Shown here in pieces: positions 6,008 through 11,797 of a DNA stretch of 11,797 nucleotides (position 1 is the stretch's first letter; each line of letters opens with the position of its first letter). Under the pieces are notes generated by a model. It was given only the letters and a program-made list of their open reading frames with translations, was not told where the DNA came from and did no database searches. Source of the DNA: Thermoplasmata archaeon (GTDB lineage Archaea > Thermoplasmatota > Thermoplasmata > Thermoplasmatales > B87-G9); assembly GCA_003649695.1 (NCBI GenBank), contig QMSR01000020.1:1-11797 (forward strand), given 5' to 3'. Position numbers and translations under genes: made by a program.

Positions 6008-6646
6008 ATGCCCAGGGTCAGGAGGGTCAAGGACAAGTGGAAGGAGAAGGAGTGGTACACCATCGTGGCCCCCGACATGTTCGGGAACGCCGAGGTGGTG
6101 GCCACTCCCGCAGCGAGCCAGGAGCTCGTCCTCAACAGGGTTGCCGAGGTTCCCATGGACATCCTCACAGGGGACGCCAGCAAGTCCCACATTAAGCTCT
6201 ACTTCCAGGTCTACAGGGTGGACGGCCTCAAGGCGCGGACGAGGTTCGTGGGCCACGACATGACCACCGACTACGTCAGGAGGCACGTCAGGAGGAGGAG
6301 GTCCAGGATAGACGGGGTCTTCGACCTCGAGACCTCCGACGGCTACAGGATCAGGGTGAAGCCCATGCTCATCACCCACAGGAGGATCAAGACCTCCATC
6401 AAGGACAGGCTAAGGGAGGAGATGGGGAAGTTCCTATCGGAGAAGGCGTCCTCCATGACCTTCAACGAGTTCGTCCTCTACATGCTCTCCGACAAGATCA
6501 AGATAGAAGCCTCCCAGGTCCTGAGGAAGATCTATCCCGTGAGGGAAGTGGAGATCAGGAAGTCGGAGGTGCTGTTCATACCGGGGGAGAGCTGGGCACC
6601 GCCCGAGCAGGTCCAGGAGCAGGAGGCGGCGGCTGAGGGCGCTTGA
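6008..6646 (+). CDS. rps3ae: Small-subunit ribosomal protein eS1 (S3Ae)
   Basis: A 212-residue archaeal/eukaryotic ribosomal protein of the 30S platform near the mRNA exit. The N-terminus MPRVRRVKDKWKEKEWY, with PDMFGNAEV at 37-45 or thereabouts after it, is the family hallmark. VPMDILTGD and LYFQVYRVDG follow, then GHDMTTDYVRRHVRRRRSRI, a highly basic rRNA-binding segment, and later KIYPVREVEIRKSEVL. The C-terminal tail (EQVQEQEAAAEGA) is acidic and low-complexity, as is common in archaeal homologues. Length is normal. It sits between ssb and a lipid-kinase-like membrane gene, with which it overlaps in a TTGA stop/start junction. The start at 6008 is fixed by the conserved N-terminus and a TATA-like box about 27 bases upstream. 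Confidence 0.95.
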   Translation: MPRVRRVKDKWKEKEWYTIVAPDMFGNAEVVATPAASQELVLNRVAEVPMDILTGDASKSHIKLYFQVYRVDGLKARTRFVGHDMTTDYVRRHVRRRRSRIDGVFDLETSDGYRIRVKPMLITHRRIKTSIKDRLREEMGKFLSEKASSMTFNEFVLYMLSDKIKIEASQVLRKIYPVREVEIRKSEVLFIPGESWAPPEQVQEQEAAAEGA

Positions 6647-7173
6647 GCGAGCTCCTAAGGAAGGTCCTGCACGCCACGGCCCCAGCCTTCTCCGCCTTCT
6701 TCCTCATACCCCTGGATCGCGACCTCAAGCTGGCGGTATACCTCATCCTCCTCGCCCTGGTCCTGCTGTTCGAGGCGGTTAGGATCGCCTATTCGCTTCG
6801 CATTCCAGGCCTCAGGGAGTACGAGTCCAGGAGGCCGGCGGCCTACGCTCAGTTCGCGATTGCCCTCGCGATCATCTACGCCTTCGGCGATCTGAGGACC
6901 TCCCTGATCGCCCTGACGCTCCTGGCAGTCGTGGACCCCGTGGCCTCCTGGTCTAGGGGCTCCCGCCTTTACCCCGCCCTGCCCTTCCTCGCAGGCCTGA
7001 CCCCGACGCTCCTCCTAATGGCCTCCTGTGCAGGCCTGACCCCGCTGACGGTCGCGATGTCCCTGATCGTAGCGTCCTCAGCCGTTGTGGTCGAGTCCGT
7101 CCACACCGGCGTCGTCGACGACGACTTCCTCATCCCGGCGACGGCGCTGCTTCTTTCCGAGTGCCTCTGCTAG
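6643..7173 (+). CDS. Membrane protein of the dolichol kinase/Dgk1/VTE5-like (cytidylyltransferase-like) family
   Basis: A 176-residue polytopic membrane protein with about six or seven hydrophobic segments (roughly 12-24, 29-46, 66-81, 86-104, 111-129, 134-150, 161-174). Three features suggest the family of CTP-dependent lipid kinases: the N-terminal ELLRKVLHA (RK-x-x-H motif), VVDPVASWSRGSRLY (96-110) where homologues have a GDxxAs-G motif, and ESVHTGVVDDDFLIPATALLL at the end, matching the E…DNxxxP motif. It would phosphorylate a polyprenol, diacylglycerol or phytol-like lipid; the substrate is unknown. The Asn of the usual DN-x-x-P is Asp here, and the middle motif is degenerate. The start is TTG at 6643, overlapping the rps3ae stop codon. 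Its 3' end overlaps the protease gene on the other strand by 96 bp. Confidence 0.6.
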   Translation: MSELLRKVLHATAPAFSAFFLIPLDRDLKLAVYLILLALVLLFEAVRIAYSLRIPGLREYESRRPAAYAQFAIALAIIYAFGDLRTSLIALTLLAVVDPVASWSRGSRLYPALPFLAGLTPTLLLMASCAGLTPLTVAMSLIVASSAVVVESVHTGVVDDDFLIPATALLLSECLC

Positions 7174-9387
7174 GAGGAGGGGGACGAGCAACGCGGTCAG
7201 CGACAGCTCCGGAACCTGGGGTATGCTCACCTCGCCCACCACGCCCACGTAGCGGTTTCCGACGGAGTCCGTGAGATTAGCCACCGCCTCGCTCTCGCCC
7301 GGGGGCAGGGCCTCGATGGGGCATGATCCGGCCATGACCCCATCCCCGGCCCCCGCATCACCGTGGAGTCCGTCGTCGAAGAGCGGGATCACGACACCCC
7401 CGACCTCGAGGTGCCCGGAGACCTGGTGGTGGTCCCTGACGAGGAGGGTGAAGTTCACCTCGTTTCCGGCTATCGTATAGTCGAAGTCCAACACCTCCGG
7501 TGCGAAGGTGTCCATGAGGTCGAAGGCCTTCGATACGTTGAGCTTGCCGTACCCCCAATCCTTGTTAGGGGTCTCCCCGGTCCAGCGGTCCCGTTCCGCG
7601 CCCTCCCTCAGCGCCTGATATATCTCTTGAACGGTCGCGTTTGGGTACGCGTGTTTCAGGAGCGCGACCGCCCCCGCAACGTGTGGTCCGGCAGCGCTCG
7701 TGCCGCCGAAGAACTCGAAGATGTCGTCCTTGGCCGATGTGATGATATCGTAGTTTCCGGGAGCGGTGATGTCCGGCTTCTGCGCTCCGTCGATCCTCGG
7801 TCCCCTGCCGCTCCAAGGGCTTAGGGCCCCCGGACCCTCCACGTAGTAGCCCCGGGTCGAGTAGGAGCCGACGCAGAACGCCAGGTCGGCGGTGCTAGGT
7901 GAGGTTACGGTCGAGGTGTGGTTCTCGAAGTCCCGCGTGAACTTGGCGTTCGCCTCCCATGTGCTGTTGTCGTCAGCCAGGTAGGCGTGGAAGCCCCCGT
8001 CGCCCCCGCTCACCCTGAGGCTCCAGTCCCACTGCATGACCCCCCGGTCCCTGGAGATGGCCACCATGAGCATCCTGGTCCCACGGGGGGACTCGGGCGC
8101 AAGCCTCGAGTACACCCTGTGCCCCTTGAATGCGATGATCGAGCCGTCGCACGGCAGCAGCACTTCATCGCCGCGGGCGCCGAGGTAGAAGGAGGGTACG
8201 GGACCATCCCTCCACAGGACCGTGAGGTAGACGTTTGTGGCCTCGCCCTCCAGGGTGAAGCGGAAGGTCCCGTCCCCCGACACGTCCATGAAGGCGTGTT
8301 TCTCCTTTGCTAGGTTGCCCGCTGGGACGACCACCGGTACGCCCTCCCTGACGGCCTCGTCGACCGCCTGCTCCTCGGGGGAGCTGCCATCGAGGTACTC
8401 GTAGACCCAGGATCCGACCTCTATGAGGATCACGTCCGCCCCCTGGCTGAGGGCCACGCTGATGCCTTCCACGATGCTCATGGAGGCCGGGCCGTGGACG
8501 ACGATCTGCATCACGTCCGCCCCCGGCGCAGCCCCGCGGAAGCGGAGCCCCGGGCCCCCACCGGCGAGGATCCCGGTGACCGCGGTCCCGTGGCCCATGT
8601 AGTCACCGGGGGCCCGATCCAGCTCCCAGCGGTGGTAGACCCTGATGAGCCCGCCCTGCTTGACCGCAATGGAATCCACGACGCCCCACCCCTGGGAAAT
8701 CAGCCTGGATCCGTCCCAGAGGAGAAGCATCTCATCCCCGTCCCGGACGCCGTTGCCGTTCGAGTCGACGAACAGGAAGTCGTAGCCGGGGTCGAAGGCC
8801 CCGACCATGGGCGTCATGACGTGGCCCACGACGTCCTCCAGGAGGCCCAGCTCCTCACCCGCGTCCCCGCGCCCGTTCTCGTTCAGATCCGCGTACTCCC
8901 CGGGATCCGGCACCCCGTCCCCGTCCGAGTCGACGAGCTCGTACGATGTCCCGTTGTAGTGCCAGAGGAAGGGGTGACGGTAGTCGGCGCCGGAGTCCAG
9001 GTCGGCGATGAGGATTCCAGACCCATTGAAGCCCCTCGACCAGAGGGCAGGGGCCCCCACCTGGGGGATACTCACGTCGAGGGGCTGCGCCTGAAGGATG
9101 GGCCTCGCGGCGTCGACCCAGAGGACGCCGTCGGTGGACGCGAGGGAGAGGAGCGTGTCCAGATCCCCCTTTACCGAGAAGACGCGCCCCACCGAGCCAG
9201 TGATCTCCAACCCCTCTAGGAGGTCCGGCCCCTTCCCGGGGGCGAGGATCACGTTGGCCTCCACCTCCCCCTCCAGACCGTGGTCCATGAGGAATAGGAG
9301 CCTGGGCCCGATCCTAGGACCCTGGGAGGGTGAGAAGGAGGGAAGGACGAGAATGGTGAGCAGGAGGATGGCGAAGACCCATCTCAT
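7078..9387 (-). CDS. Secreted subtilisin-like serine protease (S8) with calcium-loop inserts and C-terminal membrane anchor
   Basis: A 769-residue extracellular or cell-surface protease. A signal peptide (MRWVFAILLLTILVLPSF) precedes a prodomain-like region to about residue 105. The catalytic set is complete: D131 (DSG), H266 (GHGTAVTG), oxyanion N358 (VPAGN) and S564 (GGTSAAGPHVAG). Between D131 and H266 lie Asp/Asn/Gly-rich loops (DSDGDGVPD at 153-161, DLNENGRGD at 167-175, DSNGNGVRDGDE at 208-219) that look like calcium sites. About 200 residues, probably a beta-sandwich insert, separate N358 and S564. A C-terminal Ig-like region (about 628-720) is followed by VPELSLTALLVPLLL and KKQRRRR, an anchor or sorting-signal arrangement. 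Several N-x-S/T sites are present. The start at 9387 is supported by a TATA element about 26 bases upstream. The last 31 codons overlap the convergent membrane-protein gene. Confidence 0.94.
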   Translation of the reverse strand: MRWVFAILLLTILVLPSFSPSQGPRIGPRLLFLMDHGLEGEVEANVILAPGKGPDLLEGLEITGSVGRVFSVKGDLDTLLSLASTDGVLWVDAARPILQAQPLDVSIPQVGAPALWSRGFNGSGILIADLDSGADYRHPFLWHYNGTSYELVDSDGDGVPDPGEYADLNENGRGDAGEELGLLEDVVGHVMTPMVGAFDPGYDFLFVDSNGNGVRDGDEMLLLWDGSRLISQGWGVVDSIAVKQGGLIRVYHRWELDRAPGDYMGHGTAVTGILAGGGPGLRFRGAAPGADVMQIVVHGPASMSIVEGISVALSQGADVILIEVGSWVYEYLDGSSPEEQAVDEAVREGVPVVVPAGNLAKEKHAFMDVSGDGTFRFTLEGEATNVYLTVLWRDGPVPSFYLGARGDEVLLPCDGSIIAFKGHRVYSRLAPESPRGTRMLMVAISRDRGVMQWDWSLRVSGGDGGFHAYLADDNSTWEANAKFTRDFENHTSTVTSPSTADLAFCVGSYSTRGYYVEGPGALSPWSGRGPRIDGAQKPDITAPGNYDIITSAKDDIFEFFGGTSAAGPHVAGAVALLKHAYPNATVQEIYQALREGAERDRWTGETPNKDWGYGKLNVSKAFDLMDTFAPEVLDFDYTIAGNEVNFTLLVRDHHQVSGHLEVGGVVIPLFDDGLHGDAGAGDGVMAGSCPIEALPPGESEAVANLTDSVGNRYVGVVGEVSIPQVPELSLTALLVPLLLAEALGKKQRRRRDEEVVVDDAGVDGLDHNG

Positions 9388-9405
9388 GCCCTTCCCTAGC
9401 GGAAA

Positions 9406-9418
9406 CTATATTAATTAA
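9406..9418. promoter_or_regulatory. Symmetric TATA element serving the protease gene (-) and rps12 (+)
   Basis: CTATATTAATTAA is the only AT-rich stretch in the 52-base intergenic region and contains the perfect palindrome TTAATTAA (9411-9418). Its centre (about 9412-9413) lies about 26 bases from the protease ATG (9387, minus) and about 27 bases from the rps12 ATG (9440, plus). Both distances are those expected for leaderless archaeal transcripts, and neither start codon has a Shine-Dalgarno sequence. Confidence 0.65.
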
Positions 9419-9439
9419 CACATCCTACCAACTGAGACC

Positions 9440-9871
9440 ATGGCCCCCAACGGGCTCTACACGGCCAGGAAGCTCAGGAAGCTCAGGCAGAAGCTCAGGT
9501 GGAGCGATAAGTATTACAAGAGGAGGGTCCTGAGGCTCAAGGAGAAGCACGACCCCCTCGAGGGCGCTCCCCAGGCCAGGGGGATCGTCCTGGAGAAGGT
9601 CGGGATCGAGGCCAGGCAGCCCAACTCCGGCATCCGGAAGTGCGTGAAGGTCCAGCTGATAAAGAACGGCAAGGTCGTTACGGCCTTCGCCCCCAAGGAC
9701 GGGGCCATAAAGTACATAGATGAGCACGACGAGGTGATCATCGAGGGCATAGGGGGTAGGCTTGGGAGGTCCATGGGTGACCTGCCGGGGGTCAGGTACA
9801 AGGTCATTAAGGTCAACGGTATTTCGCTGGAGGAGCTCAGGAAGGGCAAGAAGGAGAAGCCGAGGAGGTAG
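9440..9871 (+). CDS. rps12: Small-subunit ribosomal protein uS12
   Basis: A 143-residue archaeal S12, part of the decoding centre. Archaeal lead MAPNGLYTARKL, GAPQARGIVLEKVG (42-55), the conserved decoding loop RQPNSGIRKC (59-68; most archaea have KQPNSAIRKC), DEHDEVIIEG and MGDLPGVRYKVIKVNG (112-127) are all present. The second decoding loop carries the typical PGVRY. The length is the archaeal norm. It is the first gene of an rps12-rps7-EF-2 cluster with its own promoter, not preceded by nusA, rpl30e or RNA polymerase genes as in many archaea. The rps7 ATG comes two bases after its stop. The start is set by the family N-terminus and by TATA spacing (27 bases). Confidence 0.97.
   Translation: MAPNGLYTARKLRKLRQKLRWSDKYYKRRVLRLKEKHDPLEGAPQARGIVLEKVGIEARQPNSGIRKCVKVQLIKNGKVVTAFAPKDGAIKYIDEHDEVIIEGIGGRLGRSMGDLPGVRYKVIKVNGISLEELRKGKKEKPRR
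9864..9869 (+). promoter_or_regulatory. Strong Shine-Dalgarno for rps7
   Basis: GGAGGT, extended to GAGGAGGT from 9862, lies at the end of rps12, four bases before the rps7 ATG at 9874. It is the clearest ribosome-binding site in the window and contrasts with the leaderless-type starts of promoter-proximal genes. Confidence 0.8.
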
Positions 9872-9873
9872 AG

Positions 9874-10440
9874 ATGGAGAAGCTCCTGATCTTCGGGAAG
9901 TGGGACCCGACCGAGGTCGTGGTCAAGGACCCGGGGCTGAAGGACTACATCAACCTCAGGCCCATCTTCGTTCCCCACACCCACGGCAGGCACGCCAGGG
10001 AGTACATGGGGAAGGTGAAGCTGAACATAGTGGAGAGACTCATAAACAACCTCATGAGGACGGAGAAGTACACGGGGAAGAAGAGCAAGGCCTACAAGAT
10101 GGTGAAGCTCGCCTTCGAATACATAAACAAGAAGACGAAGAAGAACCCCATCCAGGTCCTGGTGGACGCCATCCAGAACGCCTCCCCACGGGAGGACATC
10201 ACGAGGCTCAAGCTGGGAGGCATTTACGTGCCGAAGGCTGTGGATGTCTCACCCTCCAGGAGGGTGGACGTCGCCCTCAGGAACATGGTGGTGGGGGCCA
10301 TGAACAAGACCTTCAGGAACCCCAAGCCCTTCTACGTCCTTCTGGCGGAGGAGATCATGGCCGCCGCCAGGGGAGACCCCTCCAGCTACGCGGTCTCCAA
10401 GAAGCTGGAGGTAGAGAGGATAGCGGAGTCTTCAAGGTAG
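9874..10440 (+). CDS. rps7: Small-subunit ribosomal protein uS7
   Basis: A 188-residue archaeal S7, the 16S rRNA 3'-major-domain assembly primary binder near the E site. After an archaeal N-terminal extension (LLIFGKWDPTEVVVKDPGL), INLRPIFVPHTHGRHA is the family's basic N-arm. VERLINNLMRTEKYTGKKSK, NPIQVLVDAIQNASPREDI and DVSPSRRVDVALRN match the conserved helices; a C-terminal region KLEVERIAESSR, common in archaea, ends the protein. It lies two bases after rps12 and is translated from a strong Shine-Dalgarno inside rps12. A T-run follows the stop at once, then EF-2. Confidence 0.97.
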   Translation: MEKLLIFGKWDPTEVVVKDPGLKDYINLRPIFVPHTHGRHAREYMGKVKLNIVERLINNLMRTEKYTGKKSKAYKMVKLAFEYINKKTKKNPIQVLVDAIQNASPREDITRLKLGGIYVPKAVDVSPSRRVDVALRNMVVGAMNKTFRNPKPFYVLLAEEIMAAARGDPSSYAVSKKLEVERIAESSR

Positions 10441-10475
10441 TTTTTTATTGTATTGAAAATTAAGGGGGGAGCGAC
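10440..10475 (+). promoter_or_regulatory. T-run with TATA-like box and Shine-Dalgarno before EF-2
   Basis: The rps7 stop is followed by TTTTTTATTG (10441-10450), then an AT-rich stretch ending in TTAA and GGGGGGAG (10464-10471), four bases before the EF-2 ATG. The T-run can act as a partial archaeal terminator, and its TTTTTTAT part also lies about 30 bases upstream of the ATG, at TATA-box distance. The G-rich site would serve read-through transcripts from rps12. Which use dominates cannot be read from sequence. Confidence 0.45.
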
Positions 10476-11797
10476 ATGGGCAGAAGAGAGGAAAACATAA
10501 GGAAAGCCCAGAGGATAATGCTCAAGCCCGAGAGGATCAGGAACATCGGGACTGTGGCCCACATAGACCACGGAAAGACGACCCTCTCGGACAACCTGAT
10601 CGCCGGCGCCGGGATGATCAGCGAGGAGATGGCGGGCAAGCAGCTCTTCCTGGACTACGACGAGCAGGAGCAGGCTAGGGGGATCACGATCCAGACCGCC
10701 GCCGCCAGCATGGTCCACGAGTACGAGGGGGAGGAGTACCTGATCAACCTCCTGGACACCCCGGGACACGTGGACTTCGGCGGCGACGTGACCAGGGCAA
10801 TGAGGGCCGTGGACGGGGTGATCCTCGTCGTCTGCGCCGTCGAGGGCGTCATGCCCCAGACGGAGACGGTCCTGAGGCAGGCCCTGACGGAGAGGGTGAA
10901 GCCTGTGCTCTTCGTGAACAAGGTCGACCGCCTCATCAACGAGCTGAAGCTGGAGCTCCCCGAGATGCAGAGGAGGTTGGCCAAGATCGTGAACCACGTG
11001 AACCAGCTCATCAAGCGCTACGCCCCTCCGGAGTTCAAGAAGGAGTGGCAGGTCAGGGTGGAGGACGGGAGCGTCGCCTTCGGGAGCGCCTACCAGAAGT
11101 GGGCCATCTCGGTGCCCTTCATGCAGAAGACCGGGGTGACCTTCAAGGAGATCTACGAACTCGTCTCCAAGGGGCCCGAGGGGCAGAGGGAGCTAGCCAG
11201 GAAGATACCCCTCCACCGCGTGGTCCTGGACATGGTCGTCAAGCACCACCCGAATCCGGTCGAGGCCCAGCGCTACAGGATACCGCAGATCTGGAAGGGG
11301 GACCTGGAGAGCGACGTGGGCAAGGCCATGCTGGCCTGCTCCCCCGACGGCCCCGTCATGGGGATGGTCACGAAGATCATCATCGACCCCCACGCCGGGG
11401 AGGTCGCCGTCGGGCGCCTCTTCTCCGGGACCCTCAGGGAGGGGCAGGAGCTCTACATCAGCGGCATGGGCGGGAGGAAGTACAGGATCCAGCAGCTCGC
11501 CATGATGGTTGGTCCCGAGAGGATCCCCGTCAAGAGCCTCACCGCGGGGAACATCTTCGCCGTCACCGGCCTAAGGGACGCCATCGCGGGCTCTACCATC
11601 TCCGACAGGGAGGGTGTCATGCCCTTCGAGCCCCTGAAGCACTACTCCGAGCCCGTGGTAACGATGAGCATCGAGGCCAAGAACCCCAGGGACCTGCCGA
11701 GGCTCATCGAGGTCCTGAGGTTCATCGCGAAGGCGGACCCCAGCATCAAGGTGGAGATAAACCAGGAGACGGGCGAGCACCTCATCCACGGGATGGG
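10476..11797 (+). CDS. fusA: Translation elongation factor aEF-2, N-terminal 440 residues (truncated by the window edge)
   Basis: A GTPase driving ribosomal translocation; homologues have about 730 residues, so roughly 60 percent is present. GTPase motifs are intact: AHIDHGKT (G1, 28-35), DYDEQEQARGITI (switch I/G2, 60-72), DTPGHVDF (G3, 94-101), NKVD (G4, 148-151) and FGSA (G5). The G' insert follows, then domain II (GEVAVGRLFSGTLREGQEL, LTAGNIFAVTGL) and the beginning of domain III (YSEPVVTMSIEAKNP). The domain IV tip carrying the diphthamide histidine is outside the window. The start ATG at 10476 agrees with the archaeal N-terminus (REENIRKAQ, IRNIGTVAHIDHG) and a G-rich ribosome-binding site. 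It is third in the rps12-rps7-EF-2 cluster. Confidence 0.97.
   Translation, partial: MGRREENIRKAQRIMLKPERIRNIGTVAHIDHGKTTLSDNLIAGAGMISEEMAGKQLFLDYDEQEQARGITIQTAAASMVHEYEGEEYLINLLDTPGHVDFGGDVTRAMRAVDGVILVVCAVEGVMPQTETVLRQALTERVKPVLFVNKVDRLINELKLELPEMQRRLAKIVNHVNQLIKRYAPPEFKKEWQVRVEDGSVAFGSAYQKWAISVPFMQKTGVTFKEIYELVSKGPEGQRELARKIPLHRVVLDMVVKHHPNPVEAQRYRIPQIWKGDLESDVGKAMLACSPDGPVMGMVTKIIIDPHAGEVAVGRLFSGTLREGQELYISGMGGRKYRIQQLAMMVGPERIPVKSLTAGNIFAVTGLRDAIAGSTISDREGVMPFEPLKHYSEPVVTMSIEAKNPRDLPRLIEVLRFIAKADPSIKVEINQETGEHLIHGM

Noticed and set aside
5000..6379. Minus-strand open frame across udp, ssb and rps3ae
   Set aside because: It is partly udp read out of frame and partly antisense of ssb and rps3ae; it carries no independent motif.
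1..11797. tRNA, rRNA, CRISPR, insertion sequence or integrated element
   Set aside because: No tRNA-like cloverleaf, repeat-spacer array, transposase, integrase or terminal inverted repeats were recognised by reading; gene content is ordinary chromosomal.

Overview
The window is a compact, GC-rich archaeal chromosome segment. Archaeal markers are ribosomal protein S3Ae, archaeal-type S12 and S7, an aEF-2 GTPase, a short crenarchaeal-type single-OB-fold SSB, a HerA-family ATPase and TATA boxes about 25-29 bases upstream of start codons (leaderless-type promoters). Heavy AGG use for arginine and the protein composition suggest a thermophile. The SSB type points to the TACK/Thermoproteota side. 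The order rps12-rps7-EF-2 is found in several euryarchaea and is less typical of Crenarchaeota, so a deep TACK lineage (for example korarchaeal) is possible, but I cannot place it firmly.

Layout. The left edge (1-101, minus) is the N-terminus of pyruvate phosphate dikinase. It is divergent from a HerA-family ATPase gene (173-1609) that overlaps by one base an endonuclease III-related DNA glycosylase (1609-2250). Next come an M42 metallo-aminopeptidase (2263-3258) and an MFS permease (3255-4433), again overlapping. Facing them on the minus strand is a pyrimidine-salvage pair, uridine phosphorylase then cytidine deaminase (5514-4311). The deaminase tail overlaps the permease tail by 123 bp.

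A shared AT-rich promoter at 5531-5542 separates the salvage pair from ssb (5585-5971), followed by rps3ae (6008-6646) and a Sec59/Dgk1/VTE5-like lipid-kinase-type membrane protein (6643-7173). A large secreted subtilisin-like protease (9387-7078, minus) overlaps that membrane protein tail to tail. It is divergent, across a symmetric TATA element, from the translation cluster rps12-rps7-EF-2 (9440 to the right edge, EF-2 truncated).

The genes form small functional units: DNA repair (HerA-like plus glycosylase), peptide breakdown plus a transporter, cytidine/uridine salvage, ssDNA binding plus ribosome, and the translation core. No CRISPR, tRNA, rRNA, insertion sequence or prophage was seen, and no gap exceeds 300 bases. 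Nothing here is clearly a new system. The best second-look items are the HerA-like/glycosylase pair with a Lys-to-Glu active-site change, the symmetric divergent leaderless promoters, the repeated TTGA stop/start overlaps before membrane-protein genes, and the protease with calcium-loop inserts and a sorting-signal-like C-terminus.
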